This document shows positions 16,434 through 25,000 of a DNA stretch of 64,000 nt, piece after piece; the stretch's first letter is position 1; every line of letters begins with the position of its first letter. Where the stretch lies: positions 1-64,000 of the forward strand of contig JBNJGT010000001.1 in NCBI GenBank assembly GCA_051819765.1, in the 5' to 3' direction. Below the pieces are notes generated by a model. That model did no database searches, was not told where the DNA came from, and saw only the letters and a list, made by a program, of their open reading frames with translations. The DNA comes from JBNJGT01 sp051819765 (GTDB lineage Archaea > Nanobdellota > Nanobdellia > Woesearchaeales > JACJVW01). Both the position numbers and the translations under genes were made by a program.

Positions 16434-17368
16434 GACGGTTCTGGTCCAAACTGCATATCGTCCTTCGCAGACCCCGTCTGTTTCCGCGGCTGCTCAAGAA
16501 TTATTTCATGTTGTTTACCGGCAAACAAAGGTTGCGGACGGTGGAGATCGCCTTGACTTATGAGTGTCAATGCAATTGCGCGCATTGTTCAGCTGAGCAG
16601 TTGAAGGATACTTCAAAGAGTCCGCTTTCGCTTCGGGAGATCAAGCATTGCATCGATGAGGCCATTTTTCTTGGCGCAATCCATATCCTGTTTACCGGGG
16701 GAGAGACATTGTTATCAGGGCATCTTCCCTCTCTTGTCAGATACGCCAGTGAGCGTAATTGTATCGTCAGTATCGATACCAACGGGCAGCTGTTTGATGA
16801 TGCCATGGGGCGCACGCTGGCGCATGCAGGGCTGGATGTTGCCTGCATCAGCATCGACAGTCTGCAGCCTGGAGTGCATGAGGGGATGCGGAATTGTCCA
16901 GGATTGCTGGAGAAAGCCATTAAGGCGGTCGACATCTGCCGGAAGCATGGGATCCACCCTATCATCAGTACACTGATCACCAAACAGAGCCTTGCGGGTG
17001 AGGTAGAGGAGATTCTGGAGTTTGCGGCAGGGAAGTGTGCTGAGGTCATCTTCTGCCTGCCGGTGTCAACCAAGACTTGGCAGTTACCGCTGGATAGGCG
17101 GGACATGAAGCGTGTCATGCAGTTGCTGAAGCATAAATCCGCTCGGATCTGCGCGGGAAACAATTATCTGTCCATGGGCTGCGCTGCGGGCTCTGAAAAG
17201 ATCGCCCTCACCTTGTATGGAGACATGATGCCATGCTCTTTCTTGAATGAACCGTTCGGGAATGTGCAGGAGGAGTCATTCGGCTCTGTGCTTGGACGGG
17301 TCAGAAAAAAGAGACGGTATTCGAGGGTGAACCGGGATGTCATGTGCCTTGCTGCAAAAAAAACGTAA
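16430..17368 (+). CDS. Radical SAM/SPASM protein (paralogue A)
   Basis: A 312-residue protein with the cysteine cluster CQCNCAHC (CxxxCxxC plus an extra Cys), the glycine motif FTGGETLL in place of GGEP, and C-terminal CAAGSEKIALTLYGDMMPC typical of SPASM-like auxiliary cluster binding. It overlaps the methyltransferase by 4 bp. It is closely related to the protein at 23250-24182, with the same LRTVE(I/L)ALTY lead-in, SAE after the cluster and LGAIH before the glycine motif. Reaction unknown. Confidence 0.83.
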   Translation: MRRFWSKLHIVLRRPRLFPRLLKNYFMLFTGKQRLRTVEIALTYECQCNCAHCSAEQLKDTSKSPLSLREIKHCIDEAIFLGAIHILFTGGETLLSGHLPSLVRYASERNCIVSIDTNGQLFDDAMGRTLAHAGLDVACISIDSLQPGVHEGMRNCPGLLEKAIKAVDICRKHGIHPIISTLITKQSLAGEVEEILEFAAGKCAEVIFCLPVSTKTWQLPLDRRDMKRVMQLLKHKSARICAGNNYLSMGCAAGSEKIALTLYGDMMPCSFLNEPFGNVQEESFGSVLGRVRKKRRYSRVNRDVMCLAAKKT

Positions 17369-17371
17369 AGG

Positions 17372-17378
17372 TTTTATA
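17372..17378 (+). promoter_or_regulatory. TATA box
   Basis: TTTTATA is centred about 27 bp before the ATG at 17402, predicting a leaderless transcript. Confidence 0.55.
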
Positions 17379-17401
17379 GCTGATTTGAGCGTGCGTATCG
17401 T

Positions 17402-19360
17402 ATGATCGTGTTTGATATAGTACTTATCATTTTTCTGTTGTTGATCCCTCCCTATTTCTTGAGCAGATCATGGGAAGAATTCGGGTTTTACAGTGTTGTC
17501 TCATTCATCTTTATGCCTGTTGTGGTGTTCGGTGTCGCCTTGGTTTCAGGGCAGTTGCTCAGTTTCTGGCTCGTGCTTGGCATTGCACTCGGAATCTGTG
17601 CCATATGCTTCATGTTCAGGAGACAATTGTCGGGGAGGAAGCAGTTTCTTACTGTCGCTATCCTGCTGTTTGTCTTCATATTCCACTTTTTTGCCTTTGG
17701 CCATTATGAGGAGGATGGTTTCAATTGTGCTGACAATTGGGCCTATCTTACGCTTGATACCCCTCTTGTCTTCGGATTGCACACTGATTTGAATAATAGT
17801 TGGACTGTTACGGATCTCACAAATGCAACTCTCCGGAAAGAGCTGTATGAGTTACGCGATATTTATCCCTTGCATTACCGGATTAATGAGAATAAAGGTT
17901 CCATACTCGGCAATTTCAAGCTTGACTATGCAAATGACGAGTCATTTACGCTTGCGATCCATCCCTCCTTTTTTCTTGCGTTGAGCAGCCATGGCCTTCG
18001 CATATTCAATGCACTTATCTTTGTGTTTGCCTCTTATCTGCTTATCAAGCTGTTGTTGTATCACACACGCAACTGGTTGCTTGCGTTGCTGGGTTTGGCA
18101 TTACTTAACCTTTCAGGGTTGTTGTATCTGTCCCAGGCAACTAACAGGAATATATTTTCAATGCTTCTTTTGCTTTTTATCATTTATGTATTTGTCTTCC
18201 GACGAAATTATTGGGTGGGGGGTTTAGCGTATGGCTATATGGTGGGGCTTAATCCCATTACCCTGCTGCTTGCTCCTGCCCTGTCAGTATTCTTCTACAA
18301 GCGTCTTCACAAGGCAGTCCCTTTTGGAGTGGGAAGTCTCATGATCCTTATCCCCGTATATGCTATCCGTTATGCTCTTTATGGTAGTGTTATCTTTGAG
18401 GGCTTTCTGTATCAGCCGCAGTTTGCTCATTCCATTTTAGGCCTGAAATTCTATATACCAACCCTTTTGAACTTTCCCTTCATCCCTGAGATTGTCAGAT
18501 CGCCGGGGTTCATGTATCCCATGTTCATCTATCTGCCTCTTGTCCTGATGAGTACTTTTGGGCTAGTCCTGTTCAGTGCAATCTTTCTGTCAAGGGTGAG
18601 GGATTATCGACTTCGCTGGATGTATCGGTTACTCCCTCTTTTTTTTGTGGGTTTTCTGATGGTCAATGAGAACTGGGTGGACCCAAAAACCACTTTTTTG
18701 TTGGTATGCATGCCTGTCTTGGTAATACTTGCGTTAACAGGCCTGCAGGAGTTGATAAACAATCGTAGGATTACCTCCTTTGTCCTGATACTGGCATTAG
18801 CCTTCTCTTTCATTCTGATTGTCAAACAACTTGAATTTCCAGTGGATGAACGCGCATATCTCATTGATCGAAGGCTTATGCATAATGAGCTACGGGGACC
18901 AGAGGTCATGTATCCTTCAGTCTTGCCTGACTTGGCATTTTTGCCTCCATCATTCCAGCTGAATGACGCCTATTTTCCTCGCTTGTTGAATAAATTCGAA
19001 GGTTGCCTCTCAGATGGTGCCATATTCTCTGCCTATGATGTGGACTATCTTGATAATACCACATGGGATGTCTCTCATAGGGTGCAAGGTGTCCAACCTG
19101 CGGATATCACAGTCCTAGATCTGCGAAGGAATCTTTCCCTCCATAATATCAGTTCGCCTTCCGGGTGTTACAGCTTTGATTTGTCTGTTAAGAGGCAGCC
19201 TGGTATTGTAAACATATCCCTTGTGAATATCTCTTCACGCGCTGGAAATCAAGTCATCGCACCGCAGGTGAATATCCTGGTCGAGGGCACGGTCAATGTC
19301 CGTGTGTATGAAGAGGGGATACTTTCTGATAAAAGAACCATTTTTGATAGTCAGATTTAA
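17402..19360 (+). CDS. Polytopic GT-C-like membrane protein (paralogue of the 10832-12484 protein)
   Basis: A 652-residue protein with about 12 hydrophobic segments in the first 480 residues, then a roughly 170-residue soluble domain that ends in beta-rich sequence. The first large loop holds NCADNWAYLTLDTPL, acidic residues in the place expected for a GT-C catalytic loop. It shares several blocks with the protein at 10832-12484 (HSILGLKF, EIVRSPGF, MVNENWVDPKTTF), so the two are duplicates. It likely transfers or polymerises sugars from a lipid carrier on the outer face of the membrane. Confidence 0.75.
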   Translation: MIVFDIVLIIFLLLIPPYFLSRSWEEFGFYSVVSFIFMPVVVFGVALVSGQLLSFWLVLGIALGICAICFMFRRQLSGRKQFLTVAILLFVFIFHFFAFGHYEEDGFNCADNWAYLTLDTPLVFGLHTDLNNSWTVTDLTNATLRKELYELRDIYPLHYRINENKGSILGNFKLDYANDESFTLAIHPSFFLALSSHGLRIFNALIFVFASYLLIKLLLYHTRNWLLALLGLALLNLSGLLYLSQATNRNIFSMLLLLFIIYVFVFRRNYWVGGLAYGYMVGLNPITLLLAPALSVFFYKRLHKAVPFGVGSLMILIPVYAIRYALYGSVIFEGFLYQPQFAHSILGLKFYIPTLLNFPFIPEIVRSPGFMYPMFIYLPLVLMSTFGLVLFSAIFLSRVRDYRLRWMYRLLPLFFVGFLMVNENWVDPKTTFLLVCMPVLVILALTGLQELINNRRITSFVLILALAFSFILIVKQLEFPVDERAYLIDRRLMHNELRGPEVMYPSVLPDLAFLPPSFQLNDAYFPRLLNKFEGCLSDGAIFSAYDVDYLDNTTWDVSHRVQGVQPADITVLDLRRNLSLHNISSPSGCYSFDLSVKRQPGIVNISLVNISSRAGNQVIAPQVNILVEGTVNVRVYEEGILSDKRTIFDSQI

Positions 19361-19385
19361 ATAGACCTGTTTCTTGAAAATGGGA

Positions 19386-20288
19386 ATGCGTTTCTGGTAT
19401 GTCTGTATAGTCCTGCTTTTTGTCTTCGGGTGCGAGAGCGCTGAGGATGCGCCTAATCCTGTCCAGGACAGGTGGGATACGTGCATCTCTACTCTCTTTC
19501 CAAAAACCAGCGAGTGCGTGGGATTTGTGAAGGATGATATCTCTGCATGCGAACATCTTACTGAAGAGAAGTACTGGTGCATCTCGGAGTATCATTTCAC
19601 CCATGGGCTTGATAGGTGTGATGCTATCCCTATCCCGGAGATGGAGCATACCTGTGAGGCAGTGGTCATGTCTGATGTGACTGTCTGCGATGCTATCCGG
19701 GAGGCACATAAGAGGGCTTTCTGCCGGGCTATGGCTACTAATAACATATCATCTCTTGAGAATTACCGGGAAACTGACCTGCTGGAAGAGTTCATATACC
19801 TTCGCGCACTCGAACAGTCGGATGCCCGTCTATGCGAAGGCATAGAAGAACCTGAGCGCCGGACAAAGTGTTTTGCACAGGTGCATGATGATGCCAATCT
19901 CTGTCTTACTGACGAGCAGGTCATGGGGTGCATGGATCATGTTACGGATATTGTAGATAATGCGTCTTTGTGCTCGAACCTGCACCATGAGCAGCTGTGC
20001 CGTACAATGGTACAAAGGAAGGCGGATCATAAGGCAGTCCTGGAAACCATGGGAGATTATGATAACCAGTCTCATTGTGATCCTATTGTCAACCGGTCAG
20101 CGAAACAGGCTTGCTTGAGTATCGTGAACAGAGATCTTGACCAATGCCTTGGAGTATCCTCAGAAAAATTCAGAGAGATGTGTATCCTGATGTTTATTGA
20201 ATTCAATGATGATCCTGCCCTGTGCAGTGTACTCGACGATGGATCAACGTGCAGGGATTATGTCAGACAGTTTGGTGGTGATGTATGA
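19386..20288 (+). CDS. Cysteine-rich repeat lipoprotein
   Basis: A 300-residue secreted protein. MRFWYVCIVLLFVFGCES is a lipoprotein-type signal with the modifiable Cys followed by Glu-Ser. The mature part has over 20 cysteines in a loose repeat, Asp-x3-Cys-x2-Leu/Ile about 8 residues before the next Cys, which suggests stacked disulfide-linked helical hairpins. I start it at 19386: TTTAAATA at 19355-19362 is centred 27 bp upstream, while in-frame TTG 19374 and ATG 19380 lie too close. It follows the GT-C-like gene but has its own promoter. Function unknown. Confidence 0.75.
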   Translation: MRFWYVCIVLLFVFGCESAEDAPNPVQDRWDTCISTLFPKTSECVGFVKDDISACEHLTEEKYWCISEYHFTHGLDRCDAIPIPEMEHTCEAVVMSDVTVCDAIREAHKRAFCRAMATNNISSLENYRETDLLEEFIYLRALEQSDARLCEGIEEPERRTKCFAQVHDDANLCLTDEQVMGCMDHVTDIVDNASLCSNLHHEQLCRTMVQRKADHKAVLETMGDYDNQSHCDPIVNRSAKQACLSIVNRDLDQCLGVSSEKFREMCILMFIEFNDDPALCSVLDDGSTCRDYVRQFGGDV

Positions 20289-21389
20289 GATATCTTTCTC
20301 GCTCAGGGCATGAAATACCGGTAGATATAGAACTTTCTGGTTGAATGATTCTGCCTGGGGGTAGCCTGTTTTGAGCAGGTCGCAGAAATCCTCTTTTGTG
20401 TCAATCCCTTTCATGATAAGCTTGAGGGTGTCCGTCGCTCTAATGGGGTAATACAAGGCACTGTGGCCTGGACTCTTTGGTACGGCATGGGTTCCCAGGT
20501 ATGAGTCATAGCGGTCAGCATGTTTTCTTTGCTTGTTTATGATCCCTTTGATGCGTTCTAACCGTTTTAATCCCAGTTTGGCCCTGAACGGGTCAAATCC
20601 CTCCGGTCGTGCTTTTTCAAATGACTTGCTGATGATCTTCTGGCTGGTGTCCTTTTTGATCAATTTCCTGCTCACGAGTTGGAAGGGATAGGTGGTGAAA
20701 AATCCGATAGCCTGGTTTGTCGACAGGAGCAGATGAGTGTAGCGTAGTGATATCTTCAATTGGGTGAGTGGTCTTACCCTGTGGGTCTCATGTGCTCTGA
20801 GGTATTCTGCAAGCCTCTTGTTGTCGGTGATCGCGATGCCGCCACCCATGAGGTCAAAGTACTTGCCCCGTCCGCAACTGCAGATGCCAATGTCACCGAA
20901 GGTACCGGCGTATTTTCCATTGTGAGTTGCTCCGAAACTTTGGGAGAAGTCTTCGATGACTTTGATGTTTTTCGGGATGGTTTGAATGAGGGTTTCCATG
21001 TTACACATGCTGCCGCTGTGGTGAGGGACGATGATGGCTTTGGTTCTTTTTGTGATTGCGCGCTTTGCTTCCAAGGGATCGAGGTTCATTGTGGTATCAA
21101 CGTCAGCAAAGCGGGGGACTATCCCCCTTTCAAGAATCGTTTCATAGATCCCTTTGTATGTGTATACAGGCAGTATGATCTCATCACCTGAACTGATGCC
21201 ATAATAGGCAAGTGTAGTGTCAAGAAGTTTCATGCATGATGGGTAGCAGGCTGCATGGGATACATCAAAATAGCGACATAGTCCTGATCTGAATTGATCG
21301 ATCCAGCGGTGTTCTCTGGTCGGAAAGTAAGAGGCAATAATCTCTTTGCCTGTCAGGTAGAGGATCTGCCGGGGGATGTATCTTAGCAT
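20244..21389 (-). CDS. DegT/DnrJ/EryC1 family aminotransferase
   Basis: A 381-residue PLP enzyme. VIEDFSQSFGA contains the cofactor Asp and CGRGKYFDLMGGG the Schiff-base Lys; ILPVYTYKGIYET is the substrate-side stretch. Members aminate keto sugars at C3 or C4 on nucleotide sugars. The start at 21389 (MLRYIPRQ) lies 2 bp after the upstream coiled-coil gene; the longer frame to 21551 only reads through that gene. Its end overlaps the convergent lipoprotein gene by 45 bp. Confidence 0.85.
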   Translation of the reverse strand: MLRYIPRQILYLTGKEIIASYFPTREHRWIDQFRSGLCRYFDVSHAACYPSCMKLLDTTLAYYGISSGDEIILPVYTYKGIYETILERGIVPRFADVDTTMNLDPLEAKRAITKRTKAIIVPHHSGSMCNMETLIQTIPKNIKVIEDFSQSFGATHNGKYAGTFGDIGICSCGRGKYFDLMGGGIAITDNKRLAEYLRAHETHRVRPLTQLKISLRYTHLLLSTNQAIGFFTTYPFQLVSRKLIKKDTSQKIISKSFEKARPEGFDPFRAKLGLKRLERIKGIINKQRKHADRYDSYLGTHAVPKSPGHSALYYPIRATDTLKLIMKGIDTKEDFCDLLKTGYPQAESFNQKVLYLPVFHALSEKDISYITTKLSDIIPAR

Positions 21390-21391
21390 GA

Positions 21392-22081
21392 CTAGGACTC
21401 CTGAAACCATTGGCAACTGGCATCTACAGTGATGTCGCTGTTGCCCGAGGGAATGTCGATTGCGAACCGGAATACCTTTGGCTCCTCCGGGTACAAAACA
21501 CCTAAGGTCTCTTCTTGAAGGGTGTCTCCTAACTGGATTGTGGCATGGCAATCCCCTGGGATGGAATTCCTGTTTTCAACACTAAACCAGGCGTATTGTT
21601 CTGGGCCATCCTCCTGGATCTGCAGGCAGCTTGGTGCCACAAGACATTCAGTGCATGGATTCTCGCGGTCACAGGAGAACTTAAAGGCAGTTGCCATCCG
21701 GTACCCGAATATTGATGCGATGATCAATAGGATGATCGCTGCTGCAAACAGGCCGGTTCCAATCTTATGTCTTTGCAGGAACCCTGCAGCTTTCTTTGTC
21801 TGTCTGCTTACGCCCTTGGCTAATCGGTGATTCTTGCGCTGTTTTTGCTTGGTCTGCGTTATCCTTTTTTTAGCTGCCTGTATCTTGGCCTCTTCTTCGT
21901 CAATCTGGGCTTTGAGGTCTTCTTTGGACTCAGTGAAAAGCCGTTTGAGGGCAGGTTGCTCGCCCATATGTTTCATCTTTTCCTTATTTTGGTGGATTAT
22001 CCTTTCAGACCTTGCAATATCTTCCCTTATCTCTTTCTCTGACTCTGTGAAAAGGTTAAGAAACTGCTCTATGATCCTCAT
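21392..22081 (-). CDS. Hypothetical membrane-anchored protein with N-terminal coiled coil
   Basis: A 229-residue protein: a highly charged coiled-coil region (residues about 5-85, rich in Glu/Lys, cytoplasmic by its charge), one membrane helix (GLFAAAIILLIIASIFGY), then an outside domain with four cysteines (CDRENPCTECLVAPSC) and a beta-rich end. I choose the second ATG at 22081 because the TATA at 22104-22112 is centred 27 bp before it; the first ATG at 22090 is too close. It forms an operon with the DegT enzyme. Function unknown. Confidence 0.7.
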   Translation of the reverse strand: MRIIEQFLNLFTESEKEIREDIARSERIIHQNKEKMKHMGEQPALKRLFTESKEDLKAQIDEEEAKIQAAKKRITQTKQKQRKNHRLAKGVSRQTKKAAGFLQRHKIGTGLFAAAIILLIIASIFGYRMATAFKFSCDRENPCTECLVAPSCLQIQEDGPEQYAWFSVENRNSIPGDCHATIQLGDTLQEETLGVLYPEEPKVFRFAIDIPSGNSDITVDASCQWFQES

Positions 22082-22096
22082 ACAGCCCATAGCTCA

Positions 22097-22112
22097 ATTA
22101 TACCTATATAAA
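22097..22112. promoter_or_regulatory. Shared TATA-rich promoter core
   Basis: ATTATACCTATATAAA can drive the minus-strand coiled-coil gene (27 bp to 22081) and, read on the plus strand, the small RNA candidate starting near 22124. Direction of use cannot be decided from sequence. Confidence 0.45.
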
Positions 22113-22123
22113 TCTTCTGATTG

Positions 22124-22291
22124 CATTTCTCGAAAAAATGACTTCCTATATCGAACTTCACATACGGTGAAAGCTGTTGTGCACAAAATCCGGAGCGTAG
22201 GCTCCCAAATCTCGCAGGGGAGGTTCTTACGGAGATGCCCTTTCTAAAAAATAGACGAGGCCCAAGTCCGGACAGGATTATTCAAGAAACT
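22124..22291 (+). ncRNA. Structured small RNA candidate, copy A
   Basis: An intergenic stretch of about 168 nt related to 56827-56991. Shared blocks include CGAAAAA, ACTT, GGTGAAAG, TGTTGTGCA, CGGAGCG, GCAGGGG and AAAAAA. The ends can pair (TTTCTCGAA at 22126-22134 with TTCAAGAAA at 22281-22289, one mismatch), followed by GACTT (22140-22144) with AAGTC (22264-22268) and a hairpin GGAGC/GCTCC (22192-22196 with 22201-22205). No convincing reading frame runs through it. The TATA of the downstream SGNH gene lies after its 3' end, so it is not simply a leader. Type of RNA unknown. Confidence 0.5.
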
Positions 22292-22307
22292 AGGATTGCA
22301 GCAAATA

Positions 22308-22316
22308 TTTATAAAT
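22308..22316 (+). promoter_or_regulatory. TATA box of SGNH hydrolase gene
   Basis: TTTATAAAT is centred about 26 bp before the ATG at 22338 and supports that start. Confidence 0.6.
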
Positions 22317-22337
22317 CTACATCTGTCTGTGCACCCC

Positions 22338-23228
22338 ATGCACGGGCTTTTGAAAAACGTGACTGTGGCTGTGGTATCCCTTATTGTCATCTGCTTGTTT
22401 TTGGAGATTGCTCTTAGGATCGGAGGGTTTGTTGCCTATCCGCATGAGTTACATGATGAAGACTGGATCCAAGAACGGTATGTACCTGATCTCAATTCTT
22501 ATGGGGTCCGTTCACAGGGTTCGTTGGAGAATGCCACAATCCTGATAGTGGGAGATTCTTTCACGTATGGGTATGGTACTCTGATTGAGCATACGTATCC
22601 CAAAGTAATCCAGCGACGAATAAACCGCACTGTAGTGAACGCAGGCTATTCAGGGTGGAACACACGAAAGGAACTTCAGTTTCTGCAAGACCATATGGCT
22701 GAATTTGACCCTGAACTTGTCATTGTCCAGTTCCTGATCAATGATCTTGAAGGGTATGAGAGTGAGCAGCCGGCGTATGCTGTTGCTCCTGTGTATGACC
22801 CTTCCTTTTTGGTGCGATATTCCCATCTCTATCGTTTCCTGTTCCAGCGTATGGAGAATGCCTACCAGTACCGGCAGTATTACGATTATCTTGAATCAGT
22901 GTACTCAGAGGATTCGCCGGCCCTTGAAAACTTCACGTCGGACATCAGGAAAATGAAAGGGGTCGCAGAGGAAAACAATGTCGAGTTAGTGTTTTTTCTG
23001 ACCTATGAGTTGGTAGAGGGCTATCCTTTCCGACAGCATTACAAACAGGTTATCTCTATTCTTGACGCGAATGATATCTCATATGTGGACAGTTATGGGG
23101 TGCTGCAGGAGCATGATCCTTCCATATTGAGGGTATCACATTCAGATGCGCACCCAGGACAGGAAGGCCATCGGTTGCTGGCTTCGGTTCTGGTTCAGGA
23201 GCTTGACCTCTACGGAAAGTTTAAATAA
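22338..23228 (+). CDS. Membrane-anchored SGNH/GDSL hydrolase
   Basis: A 296-residue protein with an N-terminal membrane helix (VTVAVVSLIVICLFLEIAL) and an SGNH fold outside: LIVGDSFTYGYG holds the nucleophile Ser, NAGYSGWNT the block II Gly, FLINDLEGY the Asn block and SDAHPGQEGH the Asp-x-x-His. Such enzymes add or remove acyl groups on polysaccharides. SGNH proteins of this layout commonly accompany carbamoyltransferases in bacterial surface-glycan loci. The start at 22338 follows the TATA spacing; the frame extends 14 codons further up. Confidence 0.82.
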   Translation: MHGLLKNVTVAVVSLIVICLFLEIALRIGGFVAYPHELHDEDWIQERYVPDLNSYGVRSQGSLENATILIVGDSFTYGYGTLIEHTYPKVIQRRINRTVVNAGYSGWNTRKELQFLQDHMAEFDPELVIVQFLINDLEGYESEQPAYAVAPVYDPSFLVRYSHLYRFLFQRMENAYQYRQYYDYLESVYSEDSPALENFTSDIRKMKGVAEENNVELVFFLTYELVEGYPFRQHYKQVISILDANDISYVDSYGVLQEHDPSILRVSHSDAHPGQEGHRLLASVLVQELDLYGKFK

Positions 23229-23249
23229 CAAAGTCTGCCCTCGTTATGC

Positions 23250-24182
23250 ATGAAGCCCTCCAGGCTGCGCGACAATCTGGGATATCTTTTTCGCAATAAG
23301 GCATGCCTGCCGGCAGTCATGAAAAATCATGTGCGCTATCTGTGCCGGGGCCACCAACTGCGGACGGTGGAACTTGCACTCACCTATAAATGCCAGTGCA
23401 GTTGCTATTATTGCTCAGCTGAGGCGTTCCGTGGTACTCGCAGGCATCTTACCCAATCACAATTCAGGAAAGTTATTGATGAGTGTATCTCACTGGGGGC
23501 TATCCATTTCATGCTGACGGGAGGTGAGCCTCTTTTGGGTGAATGGTATGATATTGCCTCTTACATCAAGAGCAAGGGGCGAATCTGCTCTCTTGTGACA
23601 AACGGCGCTCTTGTGCGTGAGCAATTGGATAACCTTGCTATTCTTGATCTCATCGAAATCAGTATCGACAGTGTAGTGCCTGGTGAGCATGACTCAGTAA
23701 GGGGTATGAACGGGCTTTTTGCTGATATCATGGCGATTGTCCCAAAGATTCCGGTCAAGACCATGCTCAACTTTGTGGTTCGTCGAGAAAATGTACATAC
23801 TCTGCATAGGCTTGATAGACTCTCCCAGAAAATGAGGGTGCCTGTTAACCTCGGTTTTATTGCAAATGTGGCAAAGAGCTCGCGTCTTTTGACTGGTAAT
23901 GATTTCAGGCTCATTGAATCCTGTCTTGCAAAACCCAATTTCAGATGGTGTGGTGAGGCCTGTTATGGGAAACCAGGTTGCTCGGCAGGTTCACAGAAAA
24001 TGTACATAACACCCTATGGTGACGTGTCTCCTTGTCCGCTGATACCCGAGTCTTTCGGCAATGTCACAAAAGAGCCGTTGGATGCTATCAGGAAGCGCAT
24101 GCTTGAACATCCCTCGTATGCCACTGTGAATGAGGGAAAATGCCTGCCTGCATGCGATCCATTCAGATCTCATTCTTCCTGA
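23250..24182 (+). CDS. Radical SAM/SPASM protein (paralogue B)
   Basis: A 310-residue radical SAM enzyme with CQCSCYYC, MLTGGEPLLGEW and a C-terminal CSAGSQKMYITPYGDVSPC block plus CLPAC. It is a paralogue of the 16430-17368 protein and keeps the canonical GGEP that the other has changed to GGET. TTTAAATA about 26 bp upstream suggests a leaderless transcript even though the SGNH gene lies only 21 bp before it. Its end overlaps the convergent deacetylase gene by 20 bp. Confidence 0.83.
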   Translation: MKPSRLRDNLGYLFRNKACLPAVMKNHVRYLCRGHQLRTVELALTYKCQCSCYYCSAEAFRGTRRHLTQSQFRKVIDECISLGAIHFMLTGGEPLLGEWYDIASYIKSKGRICSLVTNGALVREQLDNLAILDLIEISIDSVVPGEHDSVRGMNGLFADIMAIVPKIPVKTMLNFVVRRENVHTLHRLDRLSQKMRVPVNLGFIANVAKSSRLLTGNDFRLIESCLAKPNFRWCGEACYGKPGCSAGSQKMYITPYGDVSPCPLIPESFGNVTKEPLDAIRKRMLEHPSYATVNEGKCLPACDPFRSHSS

Positions 24183-24921
24183 TATACTCTATGCATGAGA
24201 TGCACCCTGTCTTTTGATGGAGCACCTGTTCAAGGGTACTGCGTGAGTGTTGTTGCCTTCGTTGTATCAACCATCTGGTGATTGTCCCATCGGTGGTTCG
24301 CCCGGAATATTCTTCCAGGTCGTAGTTATGAAAATAGAACACCGAGAGACTCGTGTGTCTCTTGAGGAGGAAGGGTGCATTGTTCAGGAAGGTGAGACCA
24401 AAGGGTATCTTCAGGAAGGTGTAGCTGGTTATGGGGATCTCTATGATGGTCTTCCCCTTTTTTCGAAGATCTGGACCTGCCCGGTAGGGCTTGTTCGGGA
24501 TGCTGCGGTTGTTGTATCGACCAGGATAGTAGGATCGGCAGAGTGAAGAGTCATAGGTGAATCCTTGCTGATGCAGTGTCGTTCCCAGCTGTGGCGGTAC
24601 CATATTGAAGGGTGCCCTGAACCCATGGCATGGTTTTCCCAGGGATTCAATCGCCTGCTTTCCGCGCCTTATCTCCTCCTCAACATCCGTTTGTTGGATT
24701 GTCTTCAGGTTCTTGTGGGAGTATCCATGAAGCCCGAACTCAAATTGATCAGGCACTTTCCTGAAGAGGTCCCTGTGCTTGTGAATCAATGCGCCAACAA
24801 TAAAGAAGGTCGCTTTGGCCCCTGATTCAGTGAGTATCTTCACGAGGGTCTTAAGGTTTTTCGCAAATAGGTGCTTATCATTGAAATCCTCTTCGATATC
24901 GACAGTCACAATGATTGGCAT
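24163..24921 (-). CDS. Polysaccharide deacetylase (NodB homology) family protein
   Basis: A 252-residue enzyme starting IVTVDIEEDF, which gives the catalytic Asp-Glu/Asp pair. ATFFIVG, the metal-binding GLHGYSHKN (His-x3-His) and GFRAPFN (Arg-Pro motif) are all present. These enzymes remove N-acetyl groups from polysaccharides or nucleotide-linked GlcNAc derivatives; related archaeal and pseudaminic-type loci use them on cytoplasmic sugars. No signal peptide is visible, so it probably acts inside the cell. A single-gene unit in the glycan island. Confidence 0.85.
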   Translation of the reverse strand: MPIIVTVDIEEDFNDKHLFAKNLKTLVKILTESGAKATFFIVGALIHKHRDLFRKVPDQFEFGLHGYSHKNLKTIQQTDVEEEIRRGKQAIESLGKPCHGFRAPFNMVPPQLGTTLHQQGFTYDSSLCRSYYPGRYNNRSIPNKPYRAGPDLRKKGKTIIEIPITSYTFLKIPFGLTFLNNAPFLLKRHTSLSVFYFHNYDLEEYSGRTTDGTITRWLIQRRQQHSRSTLEQVLHQKTGCISCIEYIRKNEI

Positions 24922-25000
24922 GCGTGTTCCTTGTGGGGCTCACTAATATATTTTTCCAAAAGCAGAAGTTTTATCTATGCAGTTATGTTAGAGGGGTCGT

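Noticed and set aside
22177..22186. Palindrome TTGTGCACAA as a repressor operator
   Set aside because: It lies inside the structured RNA candidate and is nearly kept in copy B, where it fits RNA better than a DNA operator; no regulator gene is adjacent.
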